NCBI GenBank assembly: GCA_963758365.1
Contig: CAVWVB010000001.1
Span: forward strand, 3,162,001 to 3,226,000
Direction: 5' to 3'
From: Dokdonella_A sp963758365
GTDB lineage: Bacteria > Pseudomonadota > Gammaproteobacteria > Xanthomonadales > Rhodanobacteraceae
DNA length: 64,000 nt
Part shown: positions 42,972 through 51,430 of the stretch, piece by piece
Numbering within the stretch: the first letter of the stretch is position 1
How the letters are laid out: every line of letters begins with the position of its first letter
The notes under the pieces: model-generated
Database searches by the model: none
Told to the model about the DNA's origin: nothing
What the model saw: only the letters and a program-made list of their open reading frames with translations
Translations under genes and position numbers: made by a program

Positions 42972-43845
42972 GGAAATTCGCATCGACATGGCGCGGGCGA
43001 CGCTCGCGGCGAAGCGCTGGGGCGATCCGGCCCGACCGCCGCTGCTCGCCCTGCATGGCTGGCTCGACAACGCAGGCAGTTTCGACGCGCTCGCCCCGAT
43101 GCTCGCCGACCACTGGCACGTGGTCGCCGTGGACCTGCGCGGCCACGGCCGCTCGTCGCATATTCCAGCCGGCGCCTGGTATCACTACGTCGACTACTTC
43201 GACGATCTGCGTGCGGCGCTCGATCATTTCGGCTGGGCCCGTGCGGATCTGCTCGGGCATTCGCTGGGTGGAACCCTGGCCAGTCTGTTCGCGGCACTGT
43301 ATCCGGAACGCGTCGGCGAACTCGTGTTGATCGAGGCACTCGGACCCTTGACGACGACCCTCGACGAGGCGCTCCCGCAACTGCGCCGCGCGCTCGACCA
43401 GCACGCGGCATTCGCGGCGCGGCGCCCGTTGCGCGTGTTCGCGGATATCGACGAAGCGGTGGCGGCGCGCAGCGCGGCGGGCGATCTGTCGGAGTCCGCG
43501 GCGCGCCCGATCGTGCAGCGCGGACTCGACGCGGTCGACGGCGGCTTCGTCTGGTCCAGCGATCCACGCCTGACCTTGCCGAGTCCGCTGCGCTACACCG
43601 AAGAGCAAGTGCTTGCCATGCTTGCCGGCATCCGCTCGAGCACCCTGCTCATGCTCGCCGATCCAGCGACCAGTTACCTGCCCGCGGCGATGATGGACGC
43701 GCGCGCGGCGCGTGTTGCCGACCTACGCGTGGTGCGCCTGCGAGGACATCATCATCTGCATCTGGATACCGCCGCGACGGTCGCCGGGACGATTCTCGCG
43801 CATGTGCGGTCACGAGCAATTCGGGATCCGGTTCACGACGCTTGA
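42943..43845 (+). CDS. Alpha/beta-hydrolase
   Basis: 300 aa from ATG 42943 (ATG 42958 also possible; both lie inside the hemH 3' end). Core motifs: LLALHGWLDNAGSFDAL with the oxyanion HG, AVDLRGHGRS, the nucleophile Ser in LLGHSLGGTLASL, and a late His in LRGHHHLHLDT; an acid residue lies near LADPATSY. Close in layout to the alpha/beta hydrolases often annotated as MEST/YbfF-like esterases. Substrate unknown. It is probably co-transcribed with hemH. Confidence 0.85.
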   Translation: MSECAMHGAEEIRIDMARATLAAKRWGDPARPPLLALHGWLDNAGSFDALAPMLADHWHVVAVDLRGHGRSSHIPAGAWYHYVDYFDDLRAALDHFGWARADLLGHSLGGTLASLFAALYPERVGELVLIEALGPLTTTLDEALPQLRRALDQHAAFAARRPLRVFADIDEAVAARSAAGDLSESAARPIVQRGLDAVDGGFVWSSDPRLTLPSPLRYTEEQVLAMLAGIRSSTLLMLADPATSYLPAAMMDARAARVADLRVVRLRGHHHLHLDTAATVAGTILAHVRSRAIRDPVHDA

Positions 43846-43963
43846 GCCGCGACGATTCGGGAGCAAATCGGAGCGGATCGGCCGCGCGCGATCGTGCGCC
43901 AATTACAGAAGTAATTACGCGCGCCGTTCGCAGGCCGCGTCGAGGATGCGACGCGGGCGCAGG

Positions 43964-44728
43964 TCAGCTCGCAGGCGCCTGGATCAGACGCGTCAACTCG
44001 GCTTTCAACGCCTGACCGTGAATACGCAGCCAGTCGCGCTGGTCGGGCCAGTCCGGATACAGGCGCTCGACCAGCGTCCAGAACCGCGAGGAGTGGCTGC
44101 GGATGCGCAGATGACACAGCTCGTGCACGATCACATAGCGCAGCGCCGCCGGTGGCGCGAGCGCGAGCGCGAGGTCAAGGGTGACGCGGTCGCGCGTGTC
44201 GAGGCTGCCCCAGAGACTCTTCAACGGGCGCAGCTTGATAGCGGTCGGCGCGCGCCCGAGTTCAGGACAGTAGCGCGCCAGACAGCGGCTCACGTCGCGA
44301 CGGATCTGCGCTTCGAGGAACGAACGCAGCAACGCGCGCGCGGCCGGCAAGGTCGCCTTGCCGTGGGGTCGCGGCAGGGTCAGCACGAGGCGGTCGCCGG
44401 TCAGTTCGATGCGCGGATAGGCGCCGTCGTGCCAGGACAGGCGCGTCGTCTCGCCGCGCAGCGGCAGCACGGTGGCAGCGCCGGGTTTGAGCGGGGGCGG
44501 TGCCGCGCCGAGGCTGAGCTCGTCGAGTTTGCGCTCGAGCCATTCGCCGTGTTTGCGCAGGAATGCGAACACCTGGGCCGGATGGGTTCCTTCCGGATAG
44601 GTGACGCGTGCGCCGCCCGGGGTCACGGTCAATCGCAGGCGGCGCGCCTGTGGATGGCTCTTGCGCAGCACCTTGATGGTCTCGCCTGCCGGCATCGCCA
44701 GTTCAAGGTAGTCGTTCACAAGATCCAC
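43964..44728 (-). CDS. YgjP-like (DUF45/M48-type) Zn metallopeptidase domain protein
   Basis: 254 aa from a GTG at 44726-44728, chosen because GGAG lies 8 nt upstream and the longer frame reaches into rdgC. The core shows LRLTVTPGGARVTYPEG, then KSLWGSLDTRDRVTLDLAL and the Zn motif VHELCHLRIRSHSSRFW (HExxH with a third His), ending with YPDW. Members act on DNA-protein crosslinks or unknown substrates; SprT-like is a distant relation. It follows rdgC by 22 bp and may share its transcript, in keeping with a DNA-maintenance link. Confidence 0.8.
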   Translation of the reverse strand: MDLVNDYLELAMPAGETIKVLRKSHPQARRLRLTVTPGGARVTYPEGTHPAQVFAFLRKHGEWLERKLDELSLGAAPPPLKPGAATVLPLRGETTRLSWHDGAYPRIELTGDRLVLTLPRPHGKATLPAARALLRSFLEAQIRRDVSRCLARYCPELGRAPTAIKLRPLKSLWGSLDTRDRVTLDLALALAPPAALRYVIVHELCHLRIRSHSSRFWTLVERLYPDWPDQRDWLRIHGQALKAELTRLIQAPAS

Positions 44729-44750
44729 TTCGCCTACTCCAGTCCAATCG

Positions 44751-45668
44751 CTAATCGGGTTCGCCAGGTCGCCGCAACCCGAACCACTTTTCAAGTTGCC
44801 CGAACAGGTTCCCGAGTTCGAGCGTCATCAATGCAAATCCCGAGTCGAGTTCGGCGCGGACCGATTCTGCGCCGCTCTCGCCGAGCTGATCGAGTACGAC
44901 GTCGAGGAATTTGAGCTTGCGCACGACGAGATCTTCGCCGAGCACGAAACTCATCCGGTCATCGAACACGAGGCCCAGCTGGAACACCTGCTTGCCTGAC
45001 TTCAGATGCTCCCTGATTTCGTCCGATTCAAGGTCCTGACGGCGACAGCGGACGATCGCACCCGCCTCGGCCGGATCCCGCAGTTCGCACTCCTCGCCGA
45101 GCGCCAGCCCCGTGGGCAGCTTGCCACCAATCAGCCAGTCCGTCATCAGCGCGCGAGGAGACTCTTCGGCGGCCATTGGCGTGGCCGGAAAGCGCCCAAG
45201 AGCCGCGCGGACCTCGCTGACCGCCTCCTCGGCCGCCTTGCGGCCCGCGCTGTCGACCACGAACCAGCCATTCGCGGTGTCCAGATACGCACACAGCCGT
45301 AACGGGCGGATGAAGGCACGCGGCAGCAGGTCCGAAATGACCTCTTCCTTCAGGCGTTTGCGTTCCCCCGCGCCGATCTTGCGCGGGTCCTTGGCGGCCA
45401 TCTGCTGCACGCGAATCGCAAGTTCCTGGTTGACCACCACGGCCGGCAGCAGGCGTTCCTCGGCACCGATCGTCAGCAGGCTGAATGCGCCGGACGCGTG
45501 CAGCAGCGCGTCTTCGTCGCGCCCGTAGGGCGAAATGAAGCCGCGGGTTGCCAATTCCATCGGACCGCATTCGCGCAGGCGTCTTTTCGCAAGATTTTTC
45601 TCCAGCGTTTTCATTGACTTGCCGGTGGATTCCGGAAAGCGATACAGGCTCAGATTTTTGAAGAACAT
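44751..45668 (-). CDS. rdgC: Recombination-associated protein RdgC
   Basis: 305 aa, the usual length. N-terminus MFFKNLSLYRF is diagnostic; then CGPMELATRGFISPYGRDEDALL, PRKIGAGERKRLKEEV (split here), LMTDWLIGG, and LVFDDRMSFVLGEDLVVRKLKFLD. RdgC forms a ring-shaped dimer that binds double-stranded DNA and limits RecA loading. The ATG at 45666-45668 lacks a clear ribosome site. Confidence 0.95.
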   Translation of the reverse strand: MFFKNLSLYRFPESTGKSMKTLEKNLAKRRLRECGPMELATRGFISPYGRDEDALLHASGAFSLLTIGAEERLLPAVVVNQELAIRVQQMAAKDPRKIGAGERKRLKEEVISDLLPRAFIRPLRLCAYLDTANGWFVVDSAGRKAAEEAVSEVRAALGRFPATPMAAEESPRALMTDWLIGGKLPTGLALGEECELRDPAEAGAIVRCRRQDLESDEIREHLKSGKQVFQLGLVFDDRMSFVLGEDLVVRKLKFLDVVLDQLGESGAESVRAELDSGFALMTLELGNLFGQLEKWFGLRRPGEPD

Positions 45669-45781
45669 GATGTCCGGAGGTAGCAGGTGATGGTTGACTG
45701 AAGGCAGTCGGAGGCGATATGCGGGCCCGCGGCCGCGCGGATCTTCGCGTGCCGCAACGCGCGTAGCGGGCGGGTTTCGAC

Positions 45782-46648
45782 CTATTCGGGCGCGCCGCCG
45801 GGCGCACCCGCTGCGGCTGCAACCGCAATCGGAGGATCTCGTGGGCCAAGACCCGCGAAATCGAACAGCTTCGCGTCGGCCAGGTGCGATGGCTCGACCT
45901 TGCCGAGTGCGCGGAAGATCGTCTCGCTGCGGCCCGGGAACTGCCTTTCCCAGTCGGCCAGCATCGCCTTGACCGCCTTGCGCTGCAAGGTTTCCTGCGA
46001 TCCGCACAAAGTGCAAGGCAGGATCGGAAACCCACGCAACTCCGCGTACGCGGCAATGTCCTTCTCGGCGCAATAGGCCAGCGGACGGATCACCACATGG
46101 CGGCCGTCATCGGAGAGCAGTTTCGTGGGCATCGCCTTGAGCGTGCCCCGGTGGAACAGGTTCAGGAACAGGGTCTCGACGATGTCGTCGCGGTGGTGGC
46201 CGAGAGCGATCTTGCTGAAGCCATTTGCGGCCGCGAATGCGTACAGTGCGCCGCGCCGCAGGCGCGAGCACAGGCCGCACAGGGTCTTGCCCGGCGGGAT
46301 CACGCGCCTTACCACACTGTAGGTGTCCTGTTCGAGCACGTGGAACGGCACACCGAGGCCGCGCAGGTAAGCCGGCAGCACCTGCGCGTCGTAGCCGGGC
46401 TGCTTCTGGTCCAGGTGAACCGCCACGAGTTCGAAGCGCAGCGGTGCGCGCGCCTGCAGCAGGCGCAGGATGTCGAGCAGGGTGTAGGAATCCTTGCCGC
46501 CGGACAGGCAGACCATGATGCGATCGTCGTCGGCGATCATCCGGAAATCGGCGATCGCCCGCCCGACCTGGTGGCACAGGCGAGCAGCGAGGCGGGCCGT
46601 GGACCGGTCGCCACGGGGCATGGATCGGGGGGCGGGGAACGCGCTCAT
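45782..46648 (-). CDS. ttcA: tRNA 2-thiocytidine biosynthesis protein TtcA
   Basis: 288 aa from ATG 46648; ATG at 46681 (MRHDADYNARP) is an alternative. PP-loop SGGKDSYTLLDIL binds ATP; CGLC and CTLC are the two Cys pairs that hold the 4Fe-4S cluster; ALGHHRDDIVETLFLN is the family motif. It thiolates cytidine 32 of certain tRNAs. It is divergent from tkt with a 216-bp gap in which I see no strong promoter. Confidence 0.94.
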   Translation of the reverse strand: MSAFPAPRSMPRGDRSTARLAARLCHQVGRAIADFRMIADDDRIMVCLSGGKDSYTLLDILRLLQARAPLRFELVAVHLDQKQPGYDAQVLPAYLRGLGVPFHVLEQDTYSVVRRVIPPGKTLCGLCSRLRRGALYAFAAANGFSKIALGHHRDDIVETLFLNLFHRGTLKAMPTKLLSDDGRHVVIRPLAYCAEKDIAAYAELRGFPILPCTLCGSQETLQRKAVKAMLADWERQFPGRSETIFRALGKVEPSHLADAKLFDFAGLGPRDPPIAVAAAAGAPGGAPE

Positions 46649-46864
46649 CGGCCGCGCATTGTAGTCGGCGTCGTGTCTCATGTTCCGAGCCGCAGCAGCG
46701 AGGGCGGCCATCCGGTTCCCTTTCGCCACGCGTGCCGATCCGGCAGAATTCGGCTTCCGCGCGGATTCCACTCGCGCGCGAGTCGACAGCCACGTCTTTC
46801 CTCGTCCCGTCCACGGCGTCACGCGAACGCCCGGGCACGGTATCGCACATCTGGAGCGCCCCGC

Positions 46865-48883
46865 ATGAGCAGCCAACCCGTCTCCGCAGACACCGATGTC
46901 GACACCGCCCGACTCGCCAACGCGATCCGCTTCCTTGCCGCGGACGCAGTAGAGAAGGCCCGGTCCGGGCATCCCGGGATGCCGATGGGCATGGCCGAGA
47001 TCGCGGTCGCGTTGTGGACCCGGCACCTGCGTCACAATCCCGCCGATCCGTCGTGGCCGGATCGCGATCGCTTTGTCATATCGAACGGGCACGGCTCGAT
47101 GCTGCAGTACGCGTTGCTTCATCTGACCGGCTACGACCTGCCGCTGGACGAGCTCAGGAACTTCCGCCAGCTGCACTCGAAGACGCCGGGTCACCCCGAG
47201 GTCGGCGTGACCCCTGGCGTCGAAACCACGACCGGTCCACTCGGGCAGGGACTCGCCAACGCGGTCGGCCTCGCGCTCGCCGAGAAGCTGCTCGCCGCGG
47301 AGTTCAATCGTCCCGGACACACGATCGTCGACCACCACACCTACGTGTTTCTCGGCGACGGCTGCCTCATGGAAGGCATCTCGCACGAGGCCTGCGCGCT
47401 CGCGGGCACCTGGCAGCTCGGCAAGCTGATCGCGCTGTACGACGACAACGGCATCTCGATCGATGGTCAGGTGGGCGGCTGGTTCACCGATGACACCGCA
47501 GCGCGCTTCCGCGCCTACGGGTGGCATGTGCTCGGCCCGATCGACGGCCACGATGTCGACGCGGTCGATCGCGCGATTGCGCAGGCCCGCGGCCATTCCG
47601 CACAGCCGAGCTTCATCCTCTGCCGTACCGTGATCGGCAAGGGCGCGCCGACCCGTGCGGGAACCGCCAAGGCACACGGCGAAGCGCTCGGTGCCGATGA
47701 AGTGGCGGCGACGCGCGAATCGCTCGGCTGGAACCACCCAGCGTTCGAAATACCCGACGACATCTATCGGGACTGGAATGCACGCGCCACCGGCGCTGCC
47801 GCCGAGGCCGCCTGGAAGAGCCGCTTCGAGGCCTATGCCGCCGCCGATCGCGGCGCAGCGGACGAGTTTTCGCGACGACTCCGCGGCGATCTTCCGCGAC
47901 GCTTCGATGAAGTGGCTGCAGCGCTTGTCGCCGACGCGGCTGGCAAGGCGCAGAGCATGGCCACGCGCAAGGCGAGCCAGCACGCGATCGAGGCGTTCGC
48001 GCCGGCGCTCCCGGAAATGCTCGGCGGCTCGGCCGACCTGACTCATTCGAATCTGACCCTGTGGCAGAACGCGGTCCAGCTCAGCGGCGCGGGTATCGGC
48101 CGCCACATCAGCTATGGCGTGCGCGAGTTCGGCATGGCCGCGATCATGAACGGCCTCGCGCTGCACGGCGGATTCATTCCATTCGGCGGAACGTTTCTGA
48201 CCTTCAGCGACTACAGCCGCAATGCGCTGCGCATGGCCGCGCTGATGAACCTGCGCGTGATCCACGTGTTCACCCACGACTCGATCGGACTCGGCGAGGA
48301 CGGCCCAACCCACCAGTCGGTCGAGCATGTGTCGAGCCTGCGCCTGATTCCGAATCTGCAAGTCTGGCGCCCGTGCGACAGTGTGGAGACCGCAGTCGCG
48401 TGGAAGCTCGCGCTCGAACGCCGGACCGCGCCGACCGCGCTCGCCCTGTCGCGGCAGAACCTGCAATTCGTGGCGCGCGACGCGGCGCAGATCGCCGCGA
48501 TCGAGCGCGGCGGCTACGTGCTCAGTGAAGCCGAAGGCGGTGCCGCGCAACGCATCCTGATCGCGACCGGTTCCGAGGTCGGCCTCGCGCTCGATGCCCA
48601 GAAGCTGCTCGCGGCAGAAGGCATCCGTACCCGCGTCGTGTCGATGCCATCGACCGAGACATTCGATCGCCAGGATGATGCCTATCGGGCCACGGTGCTG
48701 CCGGCCGACGTGCCGAAAATCGCGGTCGAGGCGGGGGCGACCGCACTGTGGTGGAAATACGTGGGAGACCGGGGCGCGGTGATCGGCATCGACCGCTTCG
48801 GCGAGTCGGCGCCCGGTGCCGCGCTGTTCGAGCATTTCGGATTCACTGCGAAGAACATCGCTGAAACCGTCCGCAACGGTTAG
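46865..48883 (+). CDS. tkt: Transketolase
   Basis: 672 aa, full length. Thiamine diphosphate site: GDGCLMEGISHEAC ... YDDNGISIDG; substrate His in SGHPGMPMGMA and TTGPLGQGLANAVG; second domain YGVREFGMAAIMNG with the catalytic Glu, FTHDSIGLGEDGPTHQSVEH, and a C-terminal domain SMPSTETFDRQDDAYR. Moves two-carbon units between pentose phosphate sugars. ATG 46865 has no longer family-matching extension. The antisense frame over tkt is open for about 2.5 kb but has no domain. Confidence 0.97.
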   Translation: MSSQPVSADTDVDTARLANAIRFLAADAVEKARSGHPGMPMGMAEIAVALWTRHLRHNPADPSWPDRDRFVISNGHGSMLQYALLHLTGYDLPLDELRNFRQLHSKTPGHPEVGVTPGVETTTGPLGQGLANAVGLALAEKLLAAEFNRPGHTIVDHHTYVFLGDGCLMEGISHEACALAGTWQLGKLIALYDDNGISIDGQVGGWFTDDTAARFRAYGWHVLGPIDGHDVDAVDRAIAQARGHSAQPSFILCRTVIGKGAPTRAGTAKAHGEALGADEVAATRESLGWNHPAFEIPDDIYRDWNARATGAAAEAAWKSRFEAYAAADRGAADEFSRRLRGDLPRRFDEVAAALVADAAGKAQSMATRKASQHAIEAFAPALPEMLGGSADLTHSNLTLWQNAVQLSGAGIGRHISYGVREFGMAAIMNGLALHGGFIPFGGTFLTFSDYSRNALRMAALMNLRVIHVFTHDSIGLGEDGPTHQSVEHVSSLRLIPNLQVWRPCDSVETAVAWKLALERRTAPTALALSRQNLQFVARDAAQIAAIERGGYVLSEAEGGAAQRILIATGSEVGLALDAQKLLAAEGIRTRVVSMPSTETFDRQDDAYRATVLPADVPKIAVEAGATALWWKYVGDRGAVIGIDRFGESAPGAALFEHFGFTAKNIAETVRNG

Positions 48884-48932
48884 CGGCACATGGCGGCGCG
48901 CGGGATTAAACTCGACCCTTCCCGGGACCGCC

Positions 48933-49139
48933 ATGTCGAACCAAGACCCCGCCGCCATCGTCCGCCGCCTCGCCGAACTCAAACTCGAGCACCGTGATCT
49001 CGACGAGGCAATCGCGCGCGTTCCGCGCGGCCCCGGGTCGGACGAGCTGCTGCTGACGCGCCTGAAGAAGCGCAAACTCAAGCTCAAGGACATGATCGCG
49101 TACCTCGAGGACAAGCTGATTCCGGACCTGGATGCGTAA
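48933..49139 (+). CDS. DUF465/YdcH-like small coiled-coil protein
   Basis: 68 aa. Residues 10-64 fit DUF465: RRLAELKLEHRDLDEAI, then a short Pro/Gly turn, and RLKKRKLKLKDMIAYLEDKL, i.e. two long charged helices. ATG 48933, 49 bp after tkt. Such proteins are small cytosolic helical hairpins of unknown role. Codon and charge pattern support a real gene. Confidence 0.85.
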   Translation: MSNQDPAAIVRRLAELKLEHRDLDEAIARVPRGPGSDELLLTRLKKRKLKLKDMIAYLEDKLIPDLDA

Positions 49140-49189
49140 AGCGCCGGACGGCTTCGCTGTCCGGGGCGCGTGCCGCACGAGGGCATCCG

Positions 49190-51037
49190 TCAGTTCGGCT
49201 GCCAGCGCACTTCATCGAGATAGGCGTTCACGGTGTATGTCGTGTGTGCGCGTTGCAGCCAGATCGCGTCGACGGTGACGTTTGGCGCCGTGATCATTCC
49301 GTTGCCGCCGGCCCAGGCGTTCCACTGCGTGCCATCGGCGAGATTCCATTCGACCCAGGTCCAGCTGTTCGCGGCGACCACGCGCATCGTCGAGCGCTCG
49401 GTGCCGTCGGAGTCATCGACACCGACACCGACCGTGAAGCCGCTGCCGGCAACGTACACCCAGAATCCGAGCCTGCCGTTGCGTGCTATGCCGAGGTTCG
49501 CGCCCGGCGCACCGCCACCGGAAAGGAACCGCACGGACCACGCCAGTGTATTGCCCGGATCGTCGACCAGCCGCAGGTGCTCGGCGCAGGTTCCGACGCG
49601 TGCGATGGCGCAATCGCGCTCGGCGGTCGAAGACGGGCCGATGCCGGTCGTGCTGCCCGAATAGGTCGGACTCGTAGCGAAATGTCCCTCGCCGGCCTCG
49701 AAGCTGTCGAGCGTGCGCGCGCCGCCGCCGCCCGGATTGAGCAGCGCGTAGTAGCGCGGCCAGTCCCAGTTGATACCCGGGTCGGTGTGCGTCGTGTCGG
49801 GAAAATGCTGGTGCCCCTTGATCTTCACGGATGCCGGCAGCAGGTGGACCCCGCCATGTGCGGGGCCGGAGTACGCACTGGCGCAGGGAATTCCAAGGCT
49901 TGCGCAGAAGTGCCGGGTCAGTGCGGACGACGCGTTGTACATCGCCGTGGTGTACCAGCTCGCATTGTTGACGTATCCCTCGTGTTCGATCCCCAGCGTA
50001 TAGCCGTTCTGGGTGCCGACATGGTGTGCGGCCTGACTCTCGCGCACCATCTGCGTGACCTGCCCGTCCGAGCTGCGAATCAGGTAGTGCGCGCTGACCG
50101 ACGACGGATTGTCGCGGAACCAGGCGATCGTGCCCGCGTAGGAACCCTGCATGGTGTGAATCGTCACTGCGGTCACTGCCGTGCCGCGCGCATGAAAATA
50201 CGGCGATGCCGCCCACAGTGCCGGTGCGTAGTCGCTGCTCTGCATCTGGGCGCCGTCCGCTTCCGGAGACGGCGCGTGGATGGTCTCGTCGATTGGATCG
50301 ATTGCGTAGCCCCCCGCCTCGACTTGGCCGCGCCGCAGATCCAGGCGCACGAATGGCGCGCGCTGGCGCACCAGCGCATCGAGCGGAAACTCGCGTTCCC
50401 ATTCGATCGCGCGTGGCGCAATGCGGATGCCATGATCGTCGGCACCACGATCGAGTGCGAGCAGGACATCGTAGGCGAAGCTTTCGCGTACGTACGCATC
50501 GATCGCATCGCGCGTCCGTGTCCCGTTGCCCGCATATGCCTCGAGGAGTTCCGCTTCGCTCGCAGGCGCGGCGAGTTCGTGCCCCGCATTCGACAGCAGC
50601 GCCGCGGCACCGAGAATGTTCCAGGCCGCCTCGCGCTCCACGCGGTCACGCGATACGCCGAGCAGCACGGCGGCGGACCCGACCTGGTCGCCGAAGCCGC
50701 CGCCTGCATACAGCCCCATCACGCCGCTCGCCGGCGCGGATTCGCCCGCCAGGGACTGCGCGCGGTCGAGCATCGTCCAGCGGCTTTGCACGAACGCGAT
50801 CGATTCGAGCAGACCCGGCGCCAGGTCCGGGTAGCGCGCATAGGCTGCCGCGAACAGTTCCGGATAGCCAACGCGTGCCGCGGCCAGCGTGGTCGCCTCG
50901 GCGACGCGCGCGATGTCCTGTCCGGCCTGCGCGTCCGCGGAGGACTCCGCGTGGGCAGGTTCGCGAACCTGTGCGGAAACCACGAGCGGCATTGCCGCGA
51001 CCAGTCCAAGCATGCAGGCGAAGATGATTGGGTACAT
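49190..51037 (-). CDS. Secreted peptidoglycan amidase with N-terminal transglycosylase-like region
   Basis: 615 aa. Signal peptide about residues 1-22. Residues about 60-200 resemble a lytic-transglycosylase (SLT-like) fold: LLESIAFVQSRW with a candidate catalytic Glu, and SGVMGLYAGGGFGDQ. Residues about 295-440 form an N-acetylmuramoyl-L-alanine amidase (Amidase_2/PGRP) domain: VTIHTMQGSYAGTIAWF (Zn His), SAHYLIRSSDGQVTQMV, TLGIEHEGYV, and KGHQHFPDTTHTDPGINW (Zn His region). The C-terminal 150 residues are a beta-sandwich, probably carbohydrate-binding. ATG 51037 has GGGAGGAC upstream. It likely attacks peptidoglycan of other bacteria or the cell's own wall. Confidence 0.85.
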   Translation of the reverse strand: MYPIIFACMLGLVAAMPLVVSAQVREPAHAESSADAQAGQDIARVAEATTLAAARVGYPELFAAAYARYPDLAPGLLESIAFVQSRWTMLDRAQSLAGESAPASGVMGLYAGGGFGDQVGSAAVLLGVSRDRVEREAAWNILGAAALLSNAGHELAAPASEAELLEAYAGNGTRTRDAIDAYVRESFAYDVLLALDRGADDHGIRIAPRAIEWEREFPLDALVRQRAPFVRLDLRRGQVEAGGYAIDPIDETIHAPSPEADGAQMQSSDYAPALWAASPYFHARGTAVTAVTIHTMQGSYAGTIAWFRDNPSSVSAHYLIRSSDGQVTQMVRESQAAHHVGTQNGYTLGIEHEGYVNNASWYTTAMYNASSALTRHFCASLGIPCASAYSGPAHGGVHLLPASVKIKGHQHFPDTTHTDPGINWDWPRYYALLNPGGGGARTLDSFEAGEGHFATSPTYSGSTTGIGPSSTAERDCAIARVGTCAEHLRLVDDPGNTLAWSVRFLSGGGAPGANLGIARNGRLGFWVYVAGSGFTVGVGVDDSDGTERSTMRVVAANSWTWVEWNLADGTQWNAWAGGNGMITAPNVTVDAIWLQRAHTTYTVNAYLDEVRWQPN

Positions 51038-51430
51038 GAGGCGTCCTCCCGATCCGTGGGTGCCGCGTCGGAGATGTCGACGCGGCGGTGTCGATCCTCG
51101 CTCGCCCGGTCCGCTCCGTGATTGCGGTCAGGACGAGGGTCATGCGCGGCTCGCGTGTGCGCGGCGATCAGCCATGCGACGCGGCAAAACCGGAATGCGC
51201 TCGAGGTTGATGACAGTCTGGATGTACGCTGCGGCGAACGCGGCAGCGGTGCGCGCAAGTGCGTGTAGGAAATCACTGCGTCGATCGATGCGAAACGGCG
51301 TGCAGCACCCGGGCGGGCCGCTGCGGCCGGACATCGAACGCGCGTGCCTGCACGCGCAAGCGCGTCGTTCAGACGCCGGAAGGTGGCGCGGCCGTGCGGG
51401 CGCACGCACGCGCCGATATCGCGCGGGTGG
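51038..51430. other. 393-bp region between amidase and plsB
   Basis: Holds the amidase leader (ribosome site at 51042-51049). A minus-strand frame 51140-51334 would encode 64 aa ending with a possible helix (FLHALARTAAAFAAAYIQ), but no ribosome site is obvious and its third-position GC looks lower than in neighbours. I do not call it. No tRNA or repeat is seen. Confidence 0.5.

Noticed and set aside
43901..43916. AT-rich hairpin AATTAC-AGAA-GTAATT between the hydrolase and YgjP-like genes
   Set aside because: Only 6 bp, no T-run, between convergent genes; too weak to call a terminator or site.
46682..49186. Long minus-strand open frame antisense to tkt
   Set aside because: It continues in frame from ttcA but has an Arg/Val/Asp-rich composition with no domain. 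It mirrors the codon bias of tkt, as expected in high-GC DNA.
51140..51334. 64-aa minus-strand frame before the amidase gene
   Set aside because: No ribosome site, cysteine/arginine-rich beginning and weaker codon bias. Kept only as a note in the gap description.
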